Source of the DNA: Nemertoderma westbladi
Taxonomy: Eukaryota > Xenacoelomorpha > Nemertodermatida > Nemertodermatidae
Length of the DNA: 36,997 nucleotides
Assembly: GCA_032718475.1 (NCBI GenBank)
Contig: JAUCBJ010003232.1
Span: 1 to 36,997, forward strand
Direction of reading: 5' to 3'
A program made the position numbers and the translations under genes. The first letter of the stretch is position 1. Every line of letters begins with the position of its first letter. This document shows, piece by piece, positions 8,080 to 17,901 of this stretch. Below the pieces are notes generated by a model. That model had not been told where the DNA came from, did not search any database, and saw only the letters and a list, made by a program, of their open reading frames with translations.

Positions 8080-10650
8080 ATGGCGGGGAAACTGATCAGG
8101 AAGAGAAAGGCGGAGTCAGGAGGAAAGGAGATACTGGTGGATTTCACCAAGCGGCATCCGGAAGAGAAGACGAGGGGATACTACGAGCGGTTAGAGAGAG
8201 GTCACGTAGTGCGAGCGCTACAAGACCATTTCAGAGAGGCGCATGAACAGCGGCTGGTCGGGACCTACGGGACGCCGTCGCTGGACAATGCGATCTTCGA
8301 GCATTTCCACTACGTGGTGAAAGGAGACGAAGCGAAGTTCGGGATTCCGAAGTACGCGAGAGAGCCACCGAGGAAAGATTGGAAGAGGTTCGTAGAGTCC
8401 GTGAGCAGAGAAGGATACATGGTCCTAGACGATGAGGGGACCGTGAAAGACGAGGAGGAGGGTTCGAGGAGAGGATCGGCGGGGTCGGCCAGAACCATAC
8501 TCCTACATTTGGGCGCGCCAAATGGGGATATATTCCTATTCGATCTAGGGACGTATGGAAAGAAGGACGGGCCGAAGTTGAACCGGTTGCCGAAGGCGGT
8601 GCAAACCCTAGTGAGAGAGAAGTCGACGACGAAAGTGGGATCGGTGATTCGCGACGATGCGGAGAGAATCATCGGTCCGGACACCCCCAACCTTCTGGAT
8701 ACGCAGACGGTCTACATGGCTATGACAGCACCAGACGGGTTGGGACTAGTGGAGAACTCAGGCCATTGTGGGGCAGTGGCGATGGGCCAGCTAATGGGGC
8801 TCGTGTGTCACAAACCAATGGACTGGGGTAAGTTCAGAGAGGAGTATGGAGCGGACTTGGCAAACTCGCTGAAGTGGGGAGCGAGGCCAGGGAAACAAGA
8901 GGTGCATCAATTCCAGAGAGGAGCGATAAAGGTATATCAGAAGCGATATATCCTACAGGAGGACTGGATAATGATGGGTTTGCTTAACCTATTCATGACC
9001 ATGGTTATCGAGAGGGAACCAACGGCATTCCTATTATCGGGATCACCCCTAAGCTACAGAAGAGCCTTTAAGACAGCTTTCGGGGGTCTGGTAGACCACC
9101 CGGGGCTAAAGGGCGAGTAGGTGTACTACAACAGCCGACATCTGGTAGACGGGGAGGTAGATACGCCGTAGCAGAGATGGGAGCAGCTAGAGGCGGATAG
9201 ACGAGAGGTGAAGCGAATGGAAGAAATCGCTAGACAGGAGAGGAGAGAAGCAGAAGAAAGGGAGGAGGAAGCTAGGGCACAGAGCTACGGCTTCGAGGAA
9301 CAGGCTGCCTTAGACGAACTTCGTTGGACATCATCAGGGAGTTCGGGGGAGTCTCTAGGGCGAGAATTAGGGTGGACGGTGGGATCACCGAAACAGTCGA
9401 CATCGGGATTGCAGACGACGCCCATACCAGCGGGCGCTGAGGGCGACAAGTCGCTAAGGAGGCTAGGGGAGCTGGAAGGATGGAAAGTTACGGGCGAGAG
9501 CCAAGGCGGGAAGGGACACAGTGGGTCCACCGGGATACCGGGGTTGGAGCCACTCCCAGAGGAGGACGAGGATGACGACGAGTTCGGAGAGATGCCGCCC
9601 ATCGGGAGGATCGGCCACTCGGACACGGACTGGGTTGGCGGGAGGGTGGTGAGGGCCAGTGGGGCGAGGGCCTTCTGGGATAGACCCGGCAAGTGGGCCT
9701 GGGTGCATGAGGAGCCGGCGATGGATTTCGTGGGGAGCACCATCAGGTTGGGCGAGCAACCGGGAATGGCACCACGGGTAGTATTCAGGGAGACGATGCC
9801 CGGGAGGGGTGAGGAGATCGACGTAGACAAGGACGCTAACGTCCGGAAGTTAGCTTACCAGCGTCTCCACAGACCGCGAAGATCGCTTGGGACGAAAGAC
9901 GACGTGGGGCGGGAGACATTGGTGCTCGGCTGTGACTACTGTGGGAGACAGACCCACCAGGAAAGGAGCTGTTTGTACCGGTTCCAGAAAGGGACTAGTT
10001 GTCTCTACTGCCACAAGTCGAGCCACAGGATGGGGGCGTGTCCACGGTTGCTCAACCGGTGTTCGAAGTGCAACTTCCGGGGACACTACGGACGCCAGTG
10101 TGACTGGATGGATGACGAAGATAAGTTTAGGAGCTTCGAGGAGTGGGCCGACGTCGGGGCCATGACTCGGCAACGTATGAAGGCCCAGGAGTTCCGGTGG
10201 GGCTTCTTTAACATCAATCAGGAGGCCCACATGGAGATTATCAAACGGAGGCTTCCGTTTACCTATCAAGAAGTGGCGACGGCGGCGTCGTATGCCGGGG
10301 TGATAAATACGCAGAGGTATTTGGACAGGTGGACGCCATAGAACAGAGGAGAGTTCAGGGATTTCTTGGCGGAGCATGTGCCGCCGGCGATGAAAGTGAT
10401 CCTATGGGATGCCACCAGGGGGAGACAACAGGGCCATTCGGAGGGGCCACCCGCGAAGCGATACCGGGAGCTAATAACACCAGCGCCCAAGGAGTTGACG
10501 ACCGGGATTAGTAAAGAGGTGACGGCGAGGGTCAGGAGCCTGAAGGGAGATAAGACCAAAGGAGTGGCAGCGACCAGGAAACGACCGAGGGAGGAGGACG
10601 ACAGAGGGAAAGAGTTGAGGTGGTTCCCGAAGTCAGGTGGAACGAACTAA
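8080..10650 (+). CDS. ORF2: predicted DEDD 3'-5' exonuclease domain, charged helix and three CCHC zinc knuckles; three in-frame TAG codons
   Basis: The first ATG in the frame is 8080. It follows TTACAG|GTGAG (about 8051-8061), a possible splice site. The frame runs 857 codons to TAA 10648, interrupted only by TAG at 9118, 9169 and 10339. Residues 115-300 fit an RNase D/WRN/EXD-type DEDD exonuclease: motif I LDDEGT (117-122), then a hydrophobic strand and GDIFLFDLG, motif II KVGSVIRDDAERI (Asp 192/193), LLDTQTV, and a Tyr/Asp-containing motif III (YQKRYILQED, 286-295). Motif III spacing is not the classical YX3D, so activity is uncertain. A Glu/Arg helix follows (9170-9300), then three exact CX2CX4HX4C knuckles at 9931-9972, 10000-10041 and 10060-10101, and a basic tail. 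The minus-strand relative at 12830-15165 aligns across the TAG positions, so this was once a single protein. A role in RNA or cDNA processing, or against host small-RNA defence, is speculation. Confidence 0.72.
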
Positions 10651-11110
10651 GACTTCGATGTGGTATGCCTGGAAGGCACCACGCGAGACATGCGAACTCC
10701 TAAGTACAAATTCAAATAATCTAAATAATTGAAAAGTGCAATTAGTATGTACGTACGTAGTAATCATTATTAGTTTAGCAAGTAAATACAATCAAAGTAA
10801 GTACTATAGTCATACAACCTTTTTCCAATTAGCTACTGGGACTGGGGGACGATTGACTATGACGAACGGGATGCTGGACGACTTCACACTTCTTGAGTGC
10901 GACGGCACAGGAGGGGGGTGAGACTCGTCGGGAGTGAGTGGGTGAGATAGGGGTTGAGTTGTAGTGCGGAGAGAGTGCGGGTGCAATTCAAGTGTGAGGG
11001 GAGGAATAAGAGGCTGAGTGAGGGACAGGGAGGTCCGAGAGTTAGAGCGGAAGTGAGGAGAAGTAAAGGAGAGTCAGGATGAGAATAGAGTGGAGTTAAA
11101 GTGGCGAAAG
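10651..11110 (+). other. 3' untranslated region with polypurine stretch
   Basis: No gene is seen. The last part, about 11038-11110, is strongly purine-rich (GAGGAGAAGTAAAGGAGAG-like) and directly precedes TGTTGGGAAAAC at 11111. This is the layout expected of a polypurine tract and the TG start of a 3' LTR. Confidence 0.45.
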
Positions 11111-11568
11111 TGTTGGGAAAACAAAAATTGTGTGAGAGGAGCGCACGACCGGCCCGACACGGGACACGGGGCTGTTAGGGGGGAAAACGCTCCCAGAGAG
11201 GTGGGAGGCGAGAAGTGAGTTATTAGCCAATGCGGGGAATGCATCCACTGAGTAACATAATGCGGCCAACCAGTGCAATATATATTATCATTCGTTGTGC
11301 CAATTTATTCACTTCAGTAAGTCAGTTAGTGAAGGCAGTACCGGAACTCTAATCACCATCTCCGTCTACTGCCATACGATATTCAGCCATTTTACCGGTA
11401 CGGTATATCATCATCAACCGACTGTGCTATATTACCATTTATTATATTATACCCTTACATCTAGATACACCGATCAATCAACAACCCAGAACTCTTTTCA
11501 CATACACACAGCGGGGACGCGTAGATTAGAAACCGGATAAACCGGGATCCTCGGTGGATCCCGTCACA
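11111..11568 (+). repeat. 3' LTR (core 11177-11568)
   Basis: The core matches 1000-1391 at about 382 of 392 positions and ends in the same GTCACA. I place the start at TGTTGGG (11111) because of the purine-rich tract before it. An alternative start is TGTTAG at 11173. The 11111-11172 part does not align with the 5' LTR outer part. Confidence 0.75.
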
Positions 11569-12672
11569 TTTTCAAAGTCAAAATTCAAGCAACAGCAACA
11601 GCAGAAATTAGCAATTTTTACAAACGAACGGAAGTACAAAATTACAAAGAATAAAGATGGCTACTACTAAACTGCGAAGAATGACGCAATGTCTAAGCCT
11701 GCTCACATGATTAGGCGAATCCAGGGTTCTCTCAGCTGGATTTTCAGCCAACCAGTGCGCAGGACTTAATTTGGTGCCTCAACTTAATTTGGTGATTATT
11801 AAAGCACAATTTAGGTATTAATTCGGTACAGCATTGATTTATAGAGAATTATAAATGACATTAGCACAAATATATATTAAATTCGAATGATTTCAAGAAA
11901 CGGCAAATTCATATTCGTGTTTTATAGAGGTTTGCCACCGCAAATTAATATACTAAGGTTTTATAATAAAAAGTACGTAAGTAGGGCTACATACTGTATA
12001 AAATCGGTTGCATATAAATGAACTTATGCATTATATTTACCCTATCTAATTACGGCTGTACATCAATACGACTTATCTAATTATTCTATACTGTACGATG
12101 GGTTGTCTTAGTACACAACGACATATATTGTAACACCGCTCCAAGAGAAACATGTAATGTTTCTCTCCAATTGTAGAAGAAATAGGGCGATGTGAAATAG
12201 CAAAATAAAATTTAATTTCCAACAAATCAAACAACTTGGTTCTAATGGTTCTAATAATTACGTACAAAATATTGCCATTATTTACTACATAATAATAATT
12301 ACATACAAATTAATACAAAATATTGCCACTGTTACTGCATAATAATGATTACATACAAATTAAGTTACAAATATACCTCGCTTTATTTACAATTAACTAT
12401 TTACTTACTGAAATGGAACATGGCTAGGACAATGTCCCCCATTTCCCATCTCAAATTATAGAGAACAAATAATAACAAAAGGAACTAAAATATTACAAAA
12501 CATGTTAGAGGCTAACTATTTAACTAAATATTATTGCGTTTTAAGGCCGATAATTAAACTAAATATAAAAAATACATAATAATTTCTTTCATTTTGGAAC
12601 TTTATTAAATTGTATAAAAAACGCAAAATCACCTTACTTGGGTGATTGCTCGGGTAAGTGAAAGGAGTAAGC
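11569..12672. other. AT-rich spacer, no gene seen
   Basis: Nothing coding was recognised. A roughly 50-bp motif (about 12262-12365) containing ACATACAAATTAATACAAAATATTGCCA is repeated imperfectly. The rest is low-complexity AT-rich DNA. Confidence 0.5.
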
Positions 12673-12688
12673 CAAACCCGCGGGTTTG
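12673..12688. repeat. 16-bp perfect palindrome shared with 14195-14210
   Basis: CAAACCCGCGGGTTTG is a perfect palindrome. The identical 16-mer, extended to 18 bp, occurs inside the exonuclease-zinc knuckle pseudogene at 14194-14211. It lies in a short GC-rich island (12640-12720) at the outer edge of that element. Confidence 0.6.
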
Positions 12689-12829
12689 TCTACCCAATCA
12701 CTCCATTTGCCTCCTCCAATAACTGTTTTAGTGCAAATTGGTCGTGTATATAGATAGTGAGTCTAGTCTGATATATATTTTATTACCTACAATATACATC
12801 AGAGCGACGATGATGTATATATCTACAGT

Positions 12830-15165
12830 TTGTTGCTCACTGCCGTCATGTGGCATTATCGGCTGGCTCCCGGGTTTCTCGGGCTCACACCCCTCTTCCG
12901 ACCTCGTCCTAAATATACCAATCTGCTCCCGGCAGATTCTGCTGATGGCGTCCTGGAGGCCTCGCTTCCTGGGATTGGCGACGAAGACAATCCTTGCACG
13001 CTAATGTTTCCCGACTAACGCCCTGTCCTCGACCTCGCCCCATATGCCACGCCACTGTGGGTAACTCCGCCAACTCCTCCTTCTCTAGCTGCATGCGCGC
13101 CCTTTCGGACGTCCCCTGTGCCTTTCACTGCACGCGCTGTGCATCTATAATTACATGATATTGCGAATCCTTAGCTTGCCGTTTCCCAAGGATCGACTCA
13201 CCAGTACTCTGTGGTGAGCCATGGGCTCTGGTTGTCGTCGCTGTGGGCGCGTCGGCTCTTTCTTCCTCTACTCGTTCAGCGGTCAATGACCCCAAACGAA
13301 CATGCGTTAATAGGAACTCTTTCCTATATTGGATGGCCGCCATCCTCCAATAGCCTCGCACGCGTACAACTTTCCTGGTCTCTGACAGTATTCCATTCGT
13401 GATCCTGTCACAAATGCGGACAAAGTTCCATGTATACCGATTATCCATGTTGAGCTGTCGGAAATATGATCAAATAACCACAACTCCTGTATTCCTTGGA
13501 AGGTCTTGGGCAGTAGGCATCAACTATTGATACTGCGGTAGCGATTGAAGGTAGGGTTCGTACGGTACATGTGATGGATCCACGGCCTAGAATCCATATC
13601 CTGCCTTGAACGGCAGCCACCGCATTTGGGCCTGGATGTGATAGTCCGCCACTTCCTCCCACTTGTCCAACATCTCTCGAAAAAGGTTGGTGCTATGGTG
13701 CTGAAAGGAGTCATTGCGCAGCTGACACTTGGAACTGCGATGTCCCTTCACACCACAATATCCGCACTGGGAAATGAACATGGTACACGTGTAGAAGGAA
13801 TGATCCATTTCATTGCACCAACGGCAGACCTTGTGGGTTGGTTCGACCACAGGGTCACACATTTTCTGACTGTGTCTTGTGCTACTGCACAATTTACATC
13901 TACGCGCTTGCGGGAACCAAGCCCTCTCATATATTAGGTCTCCAATCGGTTTCACACTCCCTTCTTTCCCAATGTCTAGAACAATGTCATCTTCTCCGGT
14001 CAAGGGTTGCTGTTCTGGAACGAAGTAAGCATCCTCACCCTTACTCTCGATCTCTAATGTTTCCTCTCTCGTCTGTTTAAAATATGTCTTCTCCATCGGA
14101 AGGACCATTCTGAACACCTCTACTAACATCTCCGGCCAACCCTCTCCCTTCTTCTCCCTAACCACTCTGTCCACGTCCAAGTGGCCGGGAATACCAAACC
14201 CGCGGGTTTGGTTCCCGAACCACTTCTCTAACGCTTCTGGCGTCAGATACTCCATGGAAGGTCGATCTCCAAAGTCTCCAATGTTCTGTCGGTATACTCC
14301 CTCGAAGATTGCTAATCCCTTTCTGACCATCGATGTGTTATCCAAAGATTGGTTGAAGAACGGGGTTAAGAAATGCTTCATCACATCGGATTGAATGTCT
14401 CCCTTCGATCTGATGTATTGATCTCCTCCAAACACCAACAGATGGCGCTTCAAAACTCTCGCAACTATATCCGTTATCAGGCAAATTACCAGGCAATGAG
14501 AAATACTGCAACGAAGCGTGAGGTGGTGCGAAGATGTTCCAATATACCAAAGCTTGCTGCTTGAAATGGGATTTGAACTCATCTCCCGGCGGCGTGTTAT
14601 ATTCACCGTACGCCTCCTCATACTTATTCTGCGTCTTCAACTTAAAATCCCAATTATACAATAAATGCGCTATAAAAACCATACCAGTCTTGGCAGAATT
14701 AGGGTACTCTCTATAAATCCCAACATCCTGTGACCATAGCAGTACTAGTTTCGTATCGACAAATGGTCTCAGCAATCGGTCCTCCGGGTCCGCCCTAGCA
14801 TTGAAATCACTCTTTAAATCGCTTTGGACACCTGATCCCACCTTGACATAATCTTGGTTGAGGATCGCCTCCCTAACCTTCTTGGGCAACATCCTCGCAT
14901 CTATTCGCTCCGCTCCATGCATACCTCCTCGCCTACATACCTCTAGAATCTGCTCCCGGGGATCCTTCCCGCATCTATATTGGGTCGTTATGATTGGCTC
15001 CGGTCTGTCCCGGTCCGCTCTCACGCGCATGAACACGTGGGTTTTACCATCGGCTGCTCGGATTTGGATACATTTGCTCATCAGGCACTCTTGGTGAGAC
15101 CCTCCCTCATTATCATAGAACATTAATCGCCAGTCCTCTAATGACTCCTCCGCCTTTAACCGGAT
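12830..15165 (-). pseudogene. Diverged, frameshifted copy of the exonuclease-three zinc knuckle protein
   Basis: Read on the minus strand, the fragment begins at the LINE junction (about 15165) and runs to about 12830. Motif I is FYDNEGG (Asp codon 15112-15114, Glu codon 15106-15108), then a strand with CIQIRAADGKTHVF, motif II KVGSGVQSDLKSD, FVDTKLV, and a motif III region LVYWNIFA. A frame change near 14470 joins it to a second frame, which ends with three exact CX2CX4HX4C knuckles (13857-13898, 13785-13826, 13725-13766) and stops at about 13587. A third frame (13448-13125) resembles the C-terminal region of ORF2 (RKEFLLTHV against RDFLAEHV). Domain order equals that of ORF2, but identity is low, so the two copies are old relatives and not recent duplicates. 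The N-terminus is missing, cut at the LINE junction. No LTR was recognised around it. Confidence 0.7.
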
Positions 15166-15771
15166 TTAACCTAATATTGTTTTTTGCTAAAAACGGCAGA
15201 TCCAAAGTTTTAAAAGCTTCTGTAAGCTTATGCATATATTTGTAAAAGTATATAAGCGCATAATATTCTCGAACTGCAGAGAGTAACGGAATTTCGCCTT
15301 TCTGCCTCAACTCCATTCCACTGCTGTCGGTAATTTTCTTCCCGAAAATAGTGCGTAATGCGTAATTTTGTACCTTTTCAAATTTATAAAGCAGTTACTT
15401 TGAACCATGTTTGTCAGGGAGAGACACAAGCAGCTGACAACAATAATTATGATAGGGCATAGTAAGCGTTTTATATAATTGCAATTTAGTTTTATTGGGC
15501 AATTGACCCTTTATTATTCGTAAACAAGAAATGGTAAGAGTCATTTTTTGGATCATTTTCCCTATGTAATTCCTATGTAATTCCTTATGTAATTCCGTTT
15601 TGTCCGGGTTCAGTTTCAAATGAGAATCATTAAATATTTTTTGAATTTTCTGAACATTCGACTCTAACAATTTTGTAGCTTGTTCTGGATCTGAGTCAGC
15701 CACATAAATAACTGTATCATCAGCATACTGTATAATTGAAACATTTGTCAGTTGTTCTGGAATGTTATTGG
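15166..15771 (-). mobile_element. LINE remnant, 3' half of ORF2 (RT core to C-terminus)
   Basis: On the minus strand this carries the RT catalytic region (ADDTVIYVADSDPEQA, then LKLNPDKTE) and the C-terminal domain up to a junction near 15165, where the exonuclease-type pseudogene begins. It is continuous in sense with 17902-19262: the P-like transposon interrupts the motif LLFMLYTNNIPEQL. It contains stops and frameshifts and is not functional. Confidence 0.75.
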
Positions 15772-15779
15772 TATATAGC

Positions 15780-15840
15780 CATAGCCTACTATATTACAGG
15801 CCGTGCCAACGTGCAGATACAATTCTGACTTGGCGGCCGA
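15780..15840 (+). repeat. Left terminal inverted repeat of the P-like element
   Basis: The 61-bp arm pairs with 17833-17893. The differences seen are at the AGATACAAT / AGGTACGAT positions in the middle. Confidence 0.85.
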
Positions 15841-16166
15841 GTTGGACTTGGAACCAGACTCCGCAATCAGCCAGTAGGCCTACAGCCAGACAGCAATACC
15901 TGAATTCAGCAATGGAGCCTACACTACCTACAGACCTACGTGTGTTCCGTGTCTTACTTGTATGTACTGTACTGGTACTCCAGTACTCCCTTTAAGAAGT
16001 TTTAGATAAGTTTTAGGCTACCTGTGCCTTTGCGTCGAAAATCTTCGACGCAGCATTACGACCGGCATCGGAAGCGGAAGCCATCGCAAAGATGTGTGTG
16101 TGTGTAAAACTATAGGCCAAGTCCAAGTCTACCGGTATTAGGCCTACTTGGTGCTTGGATATCGAT

Positions 16167-17077
16167 ATGCCTCGGAAGTGCTGCGTGCCAGTGTCAGTCA
16201 AACTATAAAAACGCCACACCATGCAGCGTTTTCCGTATTCCAGGGGAGGAGCCCTATCAGCCTATAGATCGTCATGGATTTCCGTATTATCAAAAGTGCG
16301 TGCTAATTTGCATGTGACTAAACAAACCGTTGTTTGTGAACTCCACTGGCCTGAAAACTATGAAAAGCGCCGTGCTTATCGCTCAATTAAAATTATTCCA
16401 GCAGAACCATTGTCTGTGGCCAAACATCGCTCCAAGTTGTACGCCCACGCCCACCCACGCTAACAACCGTCCCCGCAACCGTAAACTCGTTGCATCTATG
16501 CGATCATTACAGCCGGACGAGTTACCCCAGTTTCTGCAGGGGGATATTGTGACTTATGCATTAATTCGCTCAACAGCTGCTGATAAACTTAACTGTTTCC
16601 AAAATCTTATCGTCTATGAGTGCAATGATTCTGATGGATGTAATGGGAACAATATGACGACTATATTGCAATCGTCTGAACTTATCGGTTTGACGCCAAA
16701 ATTTATGATGAAGATAAAGACATCGCTGCACGAACATTTCTACACGAACATTTGACGTGTATGGCTCCAGTTTCTGTGGGAGATAAGCGCTGGGATCCTG
16801 AAACATTGGTTCAGCTTTCGAGTATTATGCCACTAGCCGTTGCTTATACCGTAAACTTAGAGAAGATTTTAAACTGCCAGGAGTGCGAACTTTACAACGA
16901 ATCACATCTTCCGACTCACATGCTGATGACTCTATGTTTTTATTTAGCGTTTTTAACAAACTTCCAATCGAGCAACGTCGTTGTATAATTCTTCTCGATG
17001 AAATTTATGTTAAAGCTGCATTGAGATATGTAGGTGGAGAACTATTTGGAGAGGATGCTAATTCCCCAGGACAATGA
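16167..17077 (+). pseudogene. THAP / P-element transposase remnant
   Basis: The likely start is ATG 16167 (MPRKCCVP), a typical THAP N-terminus. The frame then breaks: the next frame reads CQSNYKNATPCSVFRIP, as expected for a THAP domain, and the C-terminal VVCELHW (about 16350-16375) supplies the Cys and His of the C2CH zinc site in yet another frame. A later segment (16883-17077) reads CIILLDEIYVKAALRYVGGELFG, close to the DEIYVKP...Y.GG..FG hallmark of P-element transposases. Several frameshifts and internal loss make it non-functional. The assignment rests on these short motifs. Confidence 0.7.
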
Positions 17078-17080
17078 TAT

Positions 17081-17175
17081 GCTAATGATGTGTTTTTCAA
17101 TTAAAGCAATCAAGTTGTGCTAATGATATGTTTTTCAATTAAAGCAATCAAGTTGTGCTAATGATATGTTTTATT
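17081..17175 (+). repeat. 38-bp tandem repeat inside the P-like element
   Basis: Two full copies and one partial copy of a 38-bp unit beginning GCTAATGATATG start at 17081, 17119 and 17157, just after the transposase remnant. Confidence 0.75.
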
Positions 17176-17832
17176 TATTGCCATACAGTAAAGTTAATTA
17201 CGTTAAGTGTGAAGTTATCAGGCTAATAGTCGAGTCAATCTAGTAAAAAAACCCATAAGTATTTCGCCATCAATCCGAACCACACATTTTGGATTCTATA
17301 GTACCTTATTAATGACCAAAAAAAAGTCTATAAAATTTTATTTTGCGGATCATATGTTTATTCATGGAAATTCTGCGTAAATTTGCATAACACAAGCCAA
17401 ACAAAAGGAACAGTAGGGAAAAGTAAGTAGAAAATTGGTGATGTTCCAGAATAATTAAATTAATTTCACAATAAGCTGTGATTCAATGGGAAATTAGTAA
17501 TATTTACAATGGCGTGTTACACATTAATTGCTATATCTCGGAAACTAGAAATCGCATCAAAATTTTAAATATATCAAAAACTTCACGATATATTAAGGTA
17601 ACCGTTGTAAAAAAATTATACAATTCCACTGCAAGACCAATAAGACCAATTTCAATTAATTATAATCCAGCAGATTAACAGACAAACTGTAATCAATGAC
17701 ATAAAGTTTAATTAAAGTTTCATAACGTATGCAATATGCATGCATCCTACGGAAAACGTATTTAGTGCATTTAGTTATCAGGTTTTGTGATGATGACACC
17801 TCCACTAATAGTTATAGGTAGGTTATTACAGG

Positions 17833-17893
17833 TCGGCCGCCAAGTCAGAATCGTACCTGCACGTTGGCACGGCCTGTAATATAGTAGGCTATG
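17833..17893 (-). repeat. Right terminal inverted repeat of the P-like element
   Basis: Reverse complement of 15780-15840, ending GGCTATG immediately before the second TATATAGC. Confidence 0.85.
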
Positions 17894-17901
17894 TATATAG
17901 C

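Larger units (their letters stand above)
873..11568 (+). mobile_element. BEL/Pao-type LTR retrotransposon, Pol-deleted, with an exonuclease-zinc knuckle ORF
   Basis: Direct repeats near both ends (core 1000-1391 and 11177-11568, 392 bp each, about 10 substitutions, no indel) bound about 10 kb of internal sequence. ORF1 contains a Gag-like domain, a CCHC knuckle and an aspartic protease followed by a short region typical of Pao peptidases. No reverse transcriptase motif (YADD/YVDD type) or RNase H was found in any frame, so the element is probably non-autonomous. A second ORF occupies the place between pol and the 3' LTR where env sits in errantivirus-like elements. The few LTR differences suggest a fairly recent insertion. 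The outer boundaries are uncertain because sequence upstream of the LTR cores does not match between the two ends, and no target duplication was found. Confidence 0.8.
15780..17893 (+). mobile_element. P-element-like DNA transposon inserted in the LINE
   Basis: The 2114-bp insert has terminal inverted repeats of 61 bp (15780-15840 and 17833-17893; two mismatches seen) beginning CATAGCCTACTATATTACAGG. It is flanked by the 8-bp duplication TATATAGC (15772-15779 and 17894-17901). Removing it restores the LINE reading. Eight-base duplications fit P and hAT elements. The internal THAP-like and P-transposase remnants favour P / THAP9-like. The coding part is broken and short, so the copy is inactive. 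Confidence 0.85.

Noticed and set aside
16013-16222. Minus-strand frame in the P-like element
   Set aside because: It lies opposite the THAP start region and has no motif; the coding strand is plus.
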